Below, in pieces: positions 24,303-36,049 of a DNA stretch of 64,000 bases (positions are counted from its first letter, which is position 1; each line of letters opens with the position of its first letter). Under the pieces are notes generated by a model that saw nothing but the letters and a program-made list of their open reading frames with translations, was not told where the DNA came from and ran no database searches. The translations under genes and the position numbers were made by a program. The stretch comes from Periplaneta americana (taxonomy: Eukaryota; Arthropoda; Insecta; Blattodea; Blattidae): assembly GCF_040183065.1 (NCBI RefSeq), contig NC_091120.1, positions 178,306,396 through 178,370,395 on the forward strand, given 5' to 3'.

Positions 24303-25667
24303 CGAGGGCTATTCATAAAGTAACTTCCGTTTTCATATAGCATGCGTAACAACAGAGACAGTGGCGCCGCTCTTGCGGTGGAGTGTACCTTGAAGCAGTA
24401 CGCGTAGAGCAGCAGTAGAGTCAAGGTCGTGTCTTTGTTCCTCTCTGAGCCACAAGCTGTCAAAATGTGTGCTGCAATTGCAAGTCCCGCTAGGTGTGAG
24501 GTACGTTCTGTAATAAGATTTCTTGTGGCCAAAAACTGTAAAGCTAGTGAAATCCATCGCCACCTTTGTGAAGTTAATGGGCCAGACGTAATGAGTGAAG
24601 GTGGTGTAAGGCAATGGTGCCGTATGTTCAAAAATGGGCGAACCAATGTCCATGATGAAGAGAAAAGTGGTCGACCGAGTATCGTGAATGCAGATCTGAT
24701 TCATTTGGTTGACGAAAGGGTTAGAGCAAACCGCAGGTTCACCATGTCGGAGCTTAGTGAGGATTTTCCACAGATTAGTCGTACTCTTCTGTACAAAGTG
24801 ATTACCAAAGATTTTGGCTACCGGAAACTTTCTGCCAGATGGGTGCCTAAACTCCTTTCTGAGGAACAAAAGGCTCAGCGGATGGGAACAGCACTGTCCT
24901 TTCCTGAGCGTTACGAAAGAGAAGGTGATGCTATTCTCGATCAGACTGTGACAGGAGATGAGACTTGAGTGCGGTATGTGAATGCAGAAAAAAAGCTTCA
25001 ATCAATGCAGTGGGGCCATACTCACTTCCCGAAAAAACCCACAAAGTGTCGTCAAACACTTTCCACGAGGAAACTCATGGCAACTATCTTCTGGGACAGA
25101 AAAAGAATTTTGCTAGTGGAGTTCTTGGAGATTAATGTCACAATTAACGCTGAGAGTTACTGTAACACACTAACAAACTTGAAAAGGGCCATTCAAAAGA
25201 AACGTCGTGGCATGTTGAGCTCTGGAGTGATTTTCCTGCATGACAATGCCCAGCCGCATACAGCGCATCGTACTGCAACCAAACTGCAAGCGTTCAACTG
25301 GGAGGTATTGGATCATCCTCCCTATAGCCCAGATTTGGCTTCTAGCGATTACCATCTCTTCATGCATATGAAGACGTGGCTTGGCTCGAAGCGCTTTGAC
25401 GATGACGAAGAGTTGAAAACCAGCGTCGTAGGTTGACTTCAGTCGCAGGCGGCCGAATTCTACGATTGCGGAATTTCAAAGCTCATGAAACGCTGCAAGT
25501 GTCTCAATGTGACTGGAAACTATGTGGAAAAATAAACTAGTGTGACTGGAAACTATGTGGAAAAATAAACTAGAGTGTATACTTTCAAACGTATTGTAAC
25601 CCAATTCTGTAACGTGGTTCACAAGTATGTAAAAAATAAACGGAAGTTACTTTATGAATAGCCCTCG
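24303..25667 (+). mobile_element. near-complete mariner transposon, TA-flanked
   Basis: 31-bp inverted ends starting CGAGGGCTATTCATAAAGTA at both sides, with TA at 24301-24302 and 25668-25669. Total 1365 bp. A 33-bp direct duplication (25508-25540, 25541-25573) covers the end of the transposase gene. Confidence 0.92.
24465..25535 (+). pseudogene. mariner transposase with two TGG-to-TGA nonsense changes
   Basis: Full-length 356-codon frame with no frameshift. The N-terminal HTH (VRSVIRFLVAKNCKASEIHR, GVRQWCRMFKNGRTNVHDEE, SGRPSIVN) is followed by the catalytic domain: first Asp in TGDET (about residue 165), second Asp in FLHDNAQPHTAHRT, third Asp in YSPDLASSDYHLF. This is the DD34D pattern of mariner. 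TGA at 24966-24968 (codon 168) replaces the Trp that follows GDET, and TGA at 25434-25436 (codon 324) replaces the Trp expected before LQSQAAEFYD. Both fit a single G-to-A change. The protein ends GNYVEK. It starts at ATG 24465, giving MCAAIASPARCEVRSV. It cannot make full-length enzyme as it stands. Confidence 0.9.
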
Positions 25668-26050
25668 TATATTCTCTACAGTCAAATTTCAGTATCCTCT
25701 TCCCTTAAATTCAAGAGGTACCGGTGTTTTGTACATGAATACCAGTATTATTTCTGTTGTTCACTGGCTTATACACACAGGTACTCGGATAAACAGATGT
25801 AAACACACAGTACCAGAGTGTGCAGGGAGATTCCCTGTAGATTGAGCCGTACACTTAACTTGTATTCAAAGTGTCCAAACACAGGGCTCTACTTCTGAAA
25901 GACATATGTTATGAATACTGTATTGTTCATGTCAAGATAAACCGAGTACGGTATTTTTATTTGGAAATAATTTAATAATGTTATTTTCAGTTTCACTGAA
26001 AAGTAATTATTGCGAGTTTTCTTACATAGAACAGTACATTATGCAACGAG
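25668..26050. other. intronic sequence, no feature seen
   Basis: Between the mariner and a hairpin-bearing MITE in slo intron 7. Confidence 0.4.
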
Positions 26051-26730
26051 CCTATAATGATAGTAATTAAGAATCGAGTATGGATATTTATGAAACGAGC
26101 GTAAGCGAGTTTCATAATTTTCATACGAGCTTCTTAATTACCATTATAGGCGAGTTTCATACGACTTTTTATGCTCGACCATATTTCTAACGAAATTACC
26201 GGTATTCAGATGTATACATTTTTTTTTTGTATCTGACACGGTCGGAAGTGACCTTGTTCTAGGTCGTGAATTGTGAGATGTGCGCAGACGCGAAAGTATT
26301 GATTTTTTCCGAGGAACAATAATGTCATTGACCTTGACATAGTCCCGTTAAACTTGATAATATTATAATATTATAACCTTGATTATTGAATTCGACATTG
26401 AAAAACGAGATGACAAATTGAATTTATTTGAATATTATTTACAATTAACGCTAATTATTATAGTAACAGAACATAACCTTCTGCGACAGTATTGGATTTC
26501 CAGCCTCCGTGACTTTTCGCTAATTCTCTTTCGATTGCATATCCGAGAATAATCGATACTTGCGGTTTTATAACGGTACAAAGCTGACTTGCCATTGGCT
26601 GACCACATGTAAGCTGAGTTATCATTGGCTGAAGACCTGTACTTTAATGAGTAGATGTCCTTTAATGACATGCAATAAAGGACTGCTACCAGATGTATAA
26701 TTAGTACATTTCGGCATGGTCGAGCATAAA
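26051..26730. mobile_element. MITE region: 100-bp hairpin plus TATGCTCGACCAT inverted ends
   Basis: 26051-26150 folds back on itself (left cctataatgatagtaattaa, right in reverse complement cctataatggtaattaaga), with a gagcgtaagcgag tip. Just beyond, TTTATGCTCGACCATATTTC (26168) and its inverted partner TTTATGCTCGACCATGCCGA (ending 26730) bracket about 560 bp. Whether these are one element or two is unclear. Non-coding. Confidence 0.55.
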
Positions 26731-27755
26731 CTAATTTATTACACCTACCTATGTTTGTCATTTAAAACTAATGCTAATTTTCGTATTTGACAAGTGAATT
26801 TTGTGTCACACGATATTTACAACTCACAAAGAAGTGACTATAAATAATAAATTTAATAAGTGGTGATATTTACAGCAGAAATATCAGTGTACATGATACT
26901 TTACTACTCATACAGAAGTGACAGATGTGGTGTGCGTGAATCACCTCAATATTCTGATTGTAACATGATGCTGAAAAGTTCCACACGTGACACACAATGC
27001 AGTTAATAAATAAAGAAAGTTACAAATTCCAAATTAGCATTAAAACTGTAAGTATTTTCAATTCTATAACAATCCATCAAGCAAAGTAAGTACGTAACAT
27101 AATTTTATCTTCCTATTCGAAAATAAAATCACGAACTTTCAAATAGATTTAATTAAGGCACGGTAGTACAAATAATTTCATTCACAATAATTATGTTAAT
27201 TTTCCAAAATTCATGGCATTATTACTTTCAAATGATTTTTCTCAATAATTGCAATTTTTTATTTATTCATAAAGTGATAATATTTCAAATTTTACTTTTA
27301 ACAAGGGTCCAAACATTAATTACGTTAACATCTTTTATTTAATATTTTTACAAAGGGCCTATGACGTGAAAATATGTAATAGGTAACGTGTTTTGTAATT
27401 TTCAGCATTTTCAACTTTCAGTTTGTCAGAGTCTTTGCGTCATTGTTACGTAAATTTTAATCAGCATTGCATAATTATTTTGTCACTTTTATTAACCTTT
27501 AACTTTCATTGCATTACAATTTTCAGAATACATTTGTCAAAAGCAAGATACAATGATGGAAATATAACCACAATCACTTTCTAATAACTTTTTGCAGTGG
27601 TGAACAATACGAAAATTATTCAATACAAAGTTATTAAGTAGAAAGCACTATAAGCTTGTATCTGAGAACATAGCTACAAATATCTACTAATATAAATGAC
27701 TCGATTTACTGTATAGAGTTAAAATTAGTCTAACATGCTAATGAAGAGTAATATA
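26731..27755. other. AT-rich intronic sequence, no feature seen
   Basis: No open frame or repeat recognised. Confidence 0.4.
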
Positions 27756-27929
27756 CAGGGTGATTCAAAAGGTTTTGCACAAACTTAAGGAGCTCAACAA
27801 CTTTCGCATAGGACTTAAGTTCTAGAAAGTAATCCTGAGTCACTGCACGCTTGGGAATGTCAGGAACTACATTACAGATGTAAGCTTACTTTGCAATGAG
27901 GCACTTGGTTCGATACACCATGAAATGAT

Positions 27930-28355
27930 GAAGACATTCTTCTGCCACCACGTTTGAATGGAGTGATGTACAAGGTTTTCATACGAGACATTCTTCCAGA
28001 ACTGTTAGAGAATGTACCACTTATCGTGGGTCATCATATGTGGATGCAACTAGACGGAGCACTTGCACACTTTTCTCTTCAAATACGTGACATACTAAAT
28101 GACACATATCCCGGAAGGGAAGGTCGAATTGACTGGCCATCCTGCTCCCCTGATCTGAAGCCTCTTGATTTCTTTTTCTGGGGGCATAACAAAAGTCTCG
28201 TGTACGAGACACCAGCTCCCGACCAAGAAACACTTCTCGCCAGGATACTTGCAGCATTTGATGAGGTTCGTGAGATGCGTGATGTACTTGTGGAGTGCGC
28301 CAGAATTTCCTACGACGATCTTATGCCTGTATTAAATGTGTGGTCGCCAATTTGA
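27930..28355 (+). pseudogene. mariner-like transposase, C-terminal half
   Basis: The frame reads LPPRLNGVMYKVFIRDILPE, then MWMQLDGALAHFSLQIRDIL (second catalytic Asp in QLDGALAHF), then WPSCSPDLKPLDFFFWGH (third acidic residue) and SLVYETPAPDQETLLARI. The N-terminal HTH and first catalytic Asp are missing. A related but more decayed copy is on the minus strand at 52520-52790. The open frame ends at 28355, near the natural C-terminus. Confidence 0.75.
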
Positions 28356-28498
28356 ATGACTTTTGTAAAAAAATTGTTGAGTAAACAATTTCTTTGCTTA
28401 ACTTAAATATGTGATTGTCGATTATGTAGTTCCTGACATTCCCAGGATTGCACTGACCCAGGATTACTTCCTAGACCATAAGTCCCTATTCTATACTG

Positions 28499-29182
28499 TT
28501 TTCACTGTAAGAAAAATCCTAATGTAAACATAAGCACGATGTTATCATACCCGTGATTGGCTCCCAGTCGAAACACTAAACGACGCAGGAAAATATAGTT
28601 CCACACTTGGAAACCATAACGTTGTATTATTTGAAAATAAAAAAATTGAATTCTAGTTGTTAAATACGATGAAACATGTAACTTCACTCATATATAAAAC
28701 GCTATGTAAAAGAAAAGCTACTTTTATATTTTGTTATGTACTATGAACGTGGATGAATACCAAAAGTAATACCGAGATAGTCTGTTCTTGTAACAAGCTG
28801 GCGTCACTCGAGCTCGTAGTTGTTCACGTAAGCACGTGGTACTGAAGTATGGCTTCTGCATCCTCGGTGTGTGTGGTTATTAAACATAAGAGTGGAAACC
28901 CTCTCAATAGCGGAGAAAAACAAATAGTCTTAAATGTATATAATAAGTTAAGTGAATTTTAATTACAGTAATTATAAAGTAAATGTTTCCTAAGCAAACG
29001 AATGCATAGTAGTGAGGTTAGGCCTACTCGACGAGTAACGGAAAATGTTTAACATGAAGCAGAATGTAAAACAGTGGGCGGGAACACATACTGAGAATCT
29101 ATGGCGCCAAACAGCGGCCAATGAAGCCTCACTTCAGTCACGTGCTATTGTTTATATTAGGATTTTTCTTACAGCGAAAAGA
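28499..29182 (+). mobile_element. nested TIR transposon with a transposase first exon
   Basis: Inverted ends ttttcactgtaagaaaaatc (left) and ttttcgctgtaagaaaaatc (right, reverse complement). Inside, ATG at 28849 opens a 37-codon frame to TAA at 28962: MASASSVCVVIKHKSGNPLN then SGEKQIVLNVYNKLSEF. This looks like the N-terminus of the insect IS630/Tc1-like transposase also seen at 2280 and 46393; the rest is deleted. Confidence 0.6.
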
Positions 29183-29250
29183 TTATAAAGTTGTATTTCG
29201 ACCCCTCTATAAGCGCCTTAAGTTTGTGCGCAACCTTTTGAGTCACTCTG

Positions 29251-31052
29251 TAGTCTAAAAGCACGCTCTTTCCATTACTTTCTGCATTCTGTAGAATAGT
29301 GCTGAAAGAGTCAGGTGTTCAAAGCTAGAGAGCAAGTGCTAATTAGTGAATATCATATAAAGAAATATCCTAAAAAGAAAAGAGAGAAATGAAATGTTAT
29401 ATGAATGGATTGATAATATTTAAGAGTTTTTTTTTTTTTTGGCGGGAAGGAGAAAAATAACAGAATAACAGGTAATATTGAACGTTCTAAGGTATTTCTG
29501 TAGCTAATTTTTGGCAATATTTACGTCATCAAAATCCAGGTTCTACTCCTAAAAACTAATTAATATTAATTATAAAATACAGTTATGTTTTAATGTTTTG
29601 TTTGCAACGAAAATATTATTCAGTGGCAGTTTCTTCGAATACCATCTTCATAACATTTTTCAACCGCTCCAGACCATTTCATTTGTATTTTACTTAATAA
29701 CATATTATCCTTCAAAGAGAAAAAAAAATGTAAATATATTTAAAATTTATACTAATTTTAGGTTCCTTAATATACAACATATGATTGTTGAGTGAATAAT
29801 AAACAATATGAGCTTGAGTCTAATGCACATCTAATACAATATAATATATTATAATGTGCAATGTAGCTATTTTATGTCACATTAATTACATTAATTTAAG
29901 CCTTTTGATTTACAAATAAAGTCGGACATCTTAGTTTTTAAAATCTTCGTATTTCTGTGTACAGTAAATGATTTCATTCAATTATGTATATCTTTTGCAT
30001 GATCAGCTGTGGGTTAATAATTTATTTTTATCTTTTATTTGATTTTGAATAAAGAACGAAAATTGTAGTAAAAGAAGTTTCTTTTTTAAAAATCCTATCC
30101 AATGTTACCTTAAGGCCCACTCCCCTCTCGAATCGAACAGACTTTCTCTTCACAATGTATTTAAATGGAAGATAGCAGAAAGAGCGTGTCGAATCGTGCA
30201 GAACCGAATCAAATTAAAAAAAAAAAACAAATGAGCTATATCTATTTTTGGTAGGTATCGTAATTTCTTTACTGAAAGTTTCTGGTGAAATAGTACGTAT
30301 ACATTCAATTACAATACAATAATATGAACGAAGAAAAATTAATACATTTTGTTCAAAATTATCTGCTATAGTATGACAAAACATAAAAGTACTTCTGTAA
30401 TAATTATTCACGTGATAATGCTTGAAGCAAAATACCGGTAAGTAAATTAACGGAAATATCAGGTAAAAATTTATATCCAAAGCAGAGCTAAAGAACGAAA
30501 TTTTGCTTCACCTCTAAGAATATAGTCAAATAAAGTGAAATTCCATGTATCTAGTATGTCCTTTTCTTGTTTTGGATACTTATTTCTTCTCTTTCTACCT
30601 CTTCATATAACTGTGCAAAAGCCATTTTGCAATTCATTTTAATCTGTACACGCTTCGGTTCTGTTTGATTTCACTAGATCTGTGAGTGCCGGAAGACATT
30701 TCATTTCGATTCTGCTAAGTGGGAGCGGGCTTTTACACGATCTTGAATCTAGTTTGAAATTTCGAAGTTGACTCCAGTTACCCCTACTTTTGGTTGGCTT
30801 AATTATTATTTTTTTTTGGGAACACCCAGTATCATGTTGTTTTCGAGAGAAAAGGATGATACTGGTACTTTGAAACATTCTTTATACTGGTACTTATTGA
30901 ATTTTTTAATAGGTTAAATAATACCTTAATTTTGTGTGTAATCTAGAAAACGAGAGTTAATCATCCTATTTGGATACATATTAAATGATTTCATTTAAGT
31001 ATTCGTATTCCTCTGAATAACAGTTTAAGAAAATGAACTTGTATATTGGGTA
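29251..31052. other. AT-rich intronic sequence, no feature seen
   Basis: Contains a poly-T run at 29428-29441 and an A-rich run near 30215. No recognisable repeat family or coding region. Confidence 0.4.
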
Positions 31053-32165
31053 TTTATGGAGATCGCGAAAATCACGACATAATGGATATACAATAGATTT
31101 TTAATAATCTTTACGAATTAAATGATTCTGATGAATATTATGCGGATAAAACAATCGCGACAATTCGCGAAATAGAGTTCTAACAGCGAAATATGACCAA
31201 ATTCGCGAATTATTACTATTGCATCATTTTATAGCGAATTTCATATTGTGAGTTTTTATTTTTCGAATTTTTTTTCAATTGAATTTGTTATATAGCTAAG
31301 TAGGCTACATTACATGGTATTCCAGGTGTTCTGATTACATTAATTTGCGTTTGTAAATTTCATAATCTGATTGGCTATGTATTGTATATTTTTAGTAGAA
31401 CCATCGATGTAGCTCAGTCGGCAGATTCGCTGGGCTGCTGATTCGGGCTTGGGTTTGATCCCCCTTTGATCTCATTGAATGGTTTCTTCCGAGGTTTTCC
31501 CCAGCCGTGGGACTGAAGCCGGATGGTCTATAGCAAGTCCTTGGCATCAAGCCCTTTGATTTGATTACCTGGTTGGGTTTTTCCGAGGTTTTCCCTAACC
31601 AAAAGGCAAATGCCGGGTAATCTTTTGGCGAATCCTCGGACCTCACCTCAGCTCACTACATCTCGCCAAAATATTGTAAAAAATTGCACAAAATTGTAGA
31701 AAATTACTAAATTTTAAAACTGTAAAAATTTGTAAAAATTGTAATTGTAATATTGTGAAATTTTGACTTGTTCCACATCTTAAAGCTTCATTGCTCATGT
31801 AAGATCTATGGAATAAAATAAATGAATGAAAATTAGTGAGCTCAAAAGACTGTGAATTCAACATTTAACTAATAATTTGAAAGTGTCAATTTGAGGGCTG
31901 CAAGTTTTTTTCGTTTTTAATGAATGTGTGTTATATACAGTCTCAATCCAACAAATATTGTCTATTGGCCATACCGCGCCTTTACCAGAATCCAACAAAC
32001 CTTTAATGTTAATTATTTGGAAAGTAATATTCATACTGAGTTAATACTCCAGTTCCAAAATAATTGAATTTTCCAACATTTCCATTAATCTCCGCCAAGA
32101 GTACAAATCAATCTCCACCAACACCAACATTAAAAAACACAAATGATAAAATTAATCTCCATAAA
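31053..32165. mobile_element. TA-flanked TIR transposon (TTTATGGAGAT ends), copy 1, with a SINE inside
   Basis: Begins TTTATGGAGATCGCGAAAAT and ends aattaatctccataaa, with TA at 31051-31052 and 32166-32167. Copy 2 at 41087-41716 lacks the SINE, so the empty site is visible: ctgattacatta joins gtgaactgaaa there. Non-coding. Confidence 0.75.
31343..31832 (+). mobile_element. tRNA-derived SINE inserted in the TTTATGGAGAT element
   Basis: A tRNA-like head starts near 31401 (A box TAGCTCAGTCGG, B box GGTTTGATCC). The body holds ttacctggttgggtttttcc and aggttttcccta. The 3' end is cttgttccacatcttaaagc with an AATG-type tail. The 58 bases before the head belong to the insertion but not to the head. 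Confidence 0.7.
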
Positions 32166-32713
32166 TACCTGTCCCTGATCATTTCAAACACGATAAAAGG
32201 ACTGGATTCTTGATAATGAGTAAAGCATATAGTGAGAAATATGAGTCAACTTCGTGCGAAACATTTTTGTAATCAGCTTATGACTATGGAGCTAGACTTC
32301 GTTCAAGATACTGGTTTAAATCCAGTTTTAGGTCTGGGTTGGTGAGAAAATGTCTCTGAGCGTGGTATTACCAGAATTCCTTTGTAATGACGGGGTGTAA
32401 GAAAGTGTATGTAAGACTTCCACAATCATCCTTTTCGCAGCTAGGTAATGAAAGAGATTTAAATATTTATTTTCTACAAAAATACACATCTTTACTCAAT
32501 GTCCATGCCCAAAAATGAGAGATATTGCATAAGATACATTTTACGACACATTTCAAGTACTTGCGGCTTTGTAACGTAATCGACGTTTGTAAAATAAGTG
32601 CAATAAATGGCAACAGTGCACAGTCAGGATCGATAGTGGACCACCATCAAGCCTGCTGGCCTCCTGTTCTGCTATAAGCGGGTAAGCAAGATCACGCTGG
32701 AGAAGGTAATTAC
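32166..32713. other. intronic sequence just downstream of a slo exon, no feature seen
   Basis: No repeat recognised by eye. Confidence 0.4.
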
Positions 32714-32869
32714 CTATAAAGACCGATGCACAGCATGCCGTACGACTTGAGGGCTGCAACAAAGAGGTCTCCATATTTTCCCGCCTCACCAAACTGTGCC
32801 AGTGGGCCATCGTACAATGAGATTTGGCCCACTCGACACCGGTCCCGATTTGACAGGCTGTCTGCAGTG
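32714..32869 (-). CDS. slo: slo exon: RCK2 ([13 protein letters not shown] to GMLCIGLY)
   Basis: 156 bp. After the split Ser codon it reads [40 protein letters not shown] and [11 protein letters not shown], then AG. The acceptor is tgtgttgacag at 32870 and the donor TATAG|gtaatt at 32713. In several Slo genes this position has mutually exclusive exons that differ around the [13 protein letters not shown] start. I saw only one version here. The downstream intron is the longest in the window (12.5 kb). AG plus G of the next exon gives Arg. Confidence 0.96.
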
Positions 32870-33018
32870 CTGTCAACACAAACAGTACGCATTTATTTTA
32901 AAATGTCGTTTGGAAGTGCTAATATATTATTTTATTTTATTTATAGCTATTATGAAATCTCTGCGAAAAAAGAAAAGGTTAGAGTACTCAAGAATACTTA
33001 CCAGTGCGATATAAATTA

Positions 33019-33023
33019 ACAGC

Positions 33024-33091
<68 letters not shown>

Positions 33092-33107
33092 TAATAATAA
33101 TAATAAC

Positions 33108-33159
<52 letters not shown>
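33019..33159. repeat. AAT microsatellite in slo intron 6
   Basis: About 140 bp of (AAT)n with rare AAC units. Confidence 0.9.
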
Positions 33160-33350
33160 GTTTATTTAACCTGACAGAGTTAAGGCCATATGGCCTTCTC
33201 TAACACTCCACCAAGAGTATTAGATAAACACTGAATTTTAATTTCTTATTCAGTTTATTGTATAAACAGAAACCGATATTAGTTGTAAATGAGAAACTAT
33301 TGTTTCTTTTTGTGTGGTATTATTAGAGTTCTTGGGAACAGGGCTGCAAA

Positions 33351-35753
33351 GATGGGACAGGTGAAGAAAGAAGAGATAATAACAAAGAGAAGAAAATGTG
33401 AAAGAAAGAAGGAAAGGAGAAAAGAGGTAAAGACAGAATAAAAAGGGAGAAGAAAATAGATGAACCGGAAAAGAGAAGAAAAAGAAGAAAGAATAGAACA
33501 AGAAAGAGAGAAGAAAGGGAAGACAGAATAGGAGAAAAAAGAAGATAATAAGAAAGGAGAAGAAACAAGAGGAGAAAGAGAAGACGGAATAGCAGGAGAT
33601 CGGAAAGGAGATGAGAAGAAAAGGAGAAGAAAGGTAAATCAGAATAGATCAGAAAGTAGATGAGAAGAAACAAGAGGAGAAAAGGAAGACAGAATAGGAG
33701 ATCAGAAAGAAGATGAGGAGAAACAAGAGGAGAAAGGGAAGACAGAATACGAGGAGATCAGAAAGAGGATGAGAAGAAAAGGAGAAGAAAGGGAAAACAG
33801 AATAGGAGATTAGAAAGAAAATGAAAAGAAAGGGAAAACAGAATCGGAGATCAGAAAGAAGATGAGAAGAAACAAGAGGTGAAAAGGAAGACAGAATAGG
33901 AGGAGATCAGAGAGAAGATGAGAAGAAACAAGAGGAGAAAGGGAAGACAGAATAGGAGATTAGAAAGGGGATGAGAAGAAAAGGAGAAGAAAGGGAAAAC
34001 AGAATAGGAGATCAGAAAGAAAATGAGAAGAAACATGAGGAGAAAGGGAAGACAGAATAGGAGGAGATTAGAAAGGGGATGAGAAGAAAAGGAGAAGAAA
34101 GGGAAAACAGAATAGGAGATCAGAAAGAAAATGAGAAGAAACAAGAGGAGAAAGGGAAGATAGAATAGGAGGAGATCAGAAAGAAGATGAGAAGAAACAA
34201 GAGGAGAAAGGGAAGACAGAACAGGAGGAAATCAGAAAGAAGATGAGAAGAAACAAGAGGAGAAAGGGAAGACTGAATAGGAGGAGATCAGAAAGAAGAT
34301 GAGAAGAAACAAGAGGAGAAAGTGAAGACAGAATAGGAGGAGATCAGAAAGGAAATGAGAACAAAATGATAAGAAACAAGAGGAGAAAGAGAAAACAGAA
34401 TAGGAGATCAGAAAGAAGATGAGAAGAAACAAGAGGAGAAAGTGAAGATAGAATAGGAGAAGCTCAGAAAGAAGACGAGAACAAGCAAGAGGAAAAAGTG
34501 AAGACAGAATAGGAGAAGATCAGAAAGGAGATGAGAAGAAAAGGAGAAGAAACAAGAGGAGAAAGGGAAGACAGAATAGGAGAAGATCAGAAAGAAGATG
34601 AGAAGAAACAAGAGATGAAAGGGAAGACAGAACAGGAGGAAATCAGAAAGAAGATGAGAAGAAACAAGAGGAGAAAGGGAAGACAGAACAGGAGGAAATC
34701 AGAAAGAAGATGAGAAGAAACAAGAGGGGAAAGGGAAGACAGAATAGGAGGAGATCAGAAAGAAGATGAGAAGAAACAAGAGGAGAAAGTGAAGACAGAA
34801 TAGGAGGAGATCAGAAAGGAAATGAGAAGAAACAAGAGGAGAAAGAGAAAACAGAATAGGTCAGAAAGAAGATGAGAAGAAACAAGAGGAGAAAGTGATG
34901 ACAGAATAGGAGAAGCTCAGAAAGAAGATGAGAAGAAACAAGAGGAAAAGTGAAGACAATAGGAGGAGATCAGAAAGGAAATGAGAAGAAACTAGAGGAG
35001 AAAGATAAAACAGAATAGGAGATCAGAAAGAAGATGAGAAGAAACAAGAGGAGAAAGTGAAGACAGAATAGATCAGAAAGAAGATGAGAAGAAACAAGAG
35101 GAGAAAGTGAAGACAGAATAGGAGGATATCAGAAAGTAGATGAGAAGAAAAGAAGAAGAAACAAGAGGAGAAAGTGAAGACAAAATAGGAGGAGCTCAGA
35201 AAGGAGATGAGAAGAAAAGGAGAAGAAACAAGAGGAGAAAGGGAAGACAGAGTAGGAGGAGATCAGAAAGAAGATGAGAAGAAAAGGAACAAGAGGAGAA
35301 AGAGAAGATAGAATAGGAGGATAAAAGAAAGGAAAGAGAAGAAAATGAGCAGTAAAAGCAAGAATGGAAGAAGAAAGAGAGCAGAAACAAGAGGGGAAAA
35401 AGAAGGCAGGTTAGAAGGAGATTAGAAAGAATATGAGAAAAAAGAAAAAAGAGAAAAGGAAAAGAAACAATAGGAGAGAAATAGAAAGAAAAGTAGATGA
35501 TAGATGAAAAAGGAGAAGAAATAGGAGATGGCCGACAAAGAGAAAGAGTGAAAGATGGAAAGAAGGTGGTCAGAAAAAATTAGAAAAGAGCGAGAGAACA
35601 GGAGATAGATGGAGAGACAGAGGGGAAAAAAAGAAAAGAGGAATAGGAGAAAATAAATAAAGAAGAGGAAGGAAAATTACAAGAAGAAATAAGAGATGGG
35701 GGTGAAGATAAAAAAGGACGAAGGAAAGAAAGACGAGGTGGAAGAATAGGTAG
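33351..35753. repeat. 2.4-kb purine-rich minisatellite (pyrimidine-rich on the slo strand)
   Basis: The plus strand is almost all A and G with sparse T and very few C. Between about 33600 and 35290 a unit of roughly 54-57 bp repeats: gatcagaaagaagatgagaa, gaaacaagaggagaaaggga, agacagaataggag. Flanks grade into simple GAA/GGA sequence. Open frames on either strand are compositional artefacts. It fills about 83% of slo intron 6 and begins about 15 bases after the 5' splice site at 35766. Confidence 0.9.
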
Positions 35754-35766
35754 ACACGAAGCATAC

Positions 35767-35879
35767 CTGTAACCCCCTCGGAGTCCAGCCCCTTCTGCCA
35801 ATATCAGTTCCAGTTCAGGCGTCGCTCCTCCCGTAATTAATGAACGGATCAACGTCAGTGCATTCTGGTTAAAATATGT
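35767..35879 (-). CDS. slo: slo exon: RCK2 ([13 protein letters not shown] to LRGGY)
   Basis: 113 bp coding [20 protein letters not shown] then [17 protein letters not shown] and two bases (AG). This is the conserved segment just after the calcium bowl. The acceptor is ctgttgtag at 35880 and the donor TACAG|gtatgc at 35766. The donor lies within about 15 bases of a purine-rich minisatellite about 2.4 kb long, so the transcript enters a pyrimidine-rich intron almost at once. The AG plus C of the next exon gives Ser. Phases are consistent on both sides. Confidence 0.96.
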
Positions 35880-36003
35880 CTACAACAGAAAAAGAAATGC
35901 AACTGTCAAGTCATGTGCAAGACCATGCATTACGGTCACGATAAATTGGTTTGTTATGTTAGTTGCGTGAGATCAGTAGGTGACCTTCACGGAAGCTTTA
36001 GGG

Positions 36004-36048
36004 ATGCTAGAAGAAGAAGAAGAAGAAGAAGAAGAACAACAACAATAA
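36004..36048. repeat. GAA/CAA/AAT microsatellite at a LINE 3' end
   Basis: (AGA)n then (ACA)n then AAT units directly next to the LINE 3' end; probably its tail. Confidence 0.7.
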
Positions 36049-36049
36049 T

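Larger units (their letters stand above)
27756..29250 (+). mobile_element. mariner-like transposon with a nested second transposon, TA-flanked
   Basis: Left end CAGGGTGATTCAAAAGGTTT and right end in reverse complement CAGAGTGACTCAAAAGGTTG, flanked by TA (27754-27755, 29251-29252). Sub-terminal inverted blocks (cctgagtcactgca ... gggaatgtcaggaactacat, 27832-27874 and 28421-28475) frame the transposase remnant. A second TIR element occupies 28499-29182. Confidence 0.75.

Noticed and set aside
33250..35852. Open frames such as MFLLIFFLISYSVFPF-type repeats on the minus strand and Lys/Glu/Arg-rich ones on the plus strand
   Set aside because: Artefacts of the purine-rich minisatellite; the units drift in length and frame.
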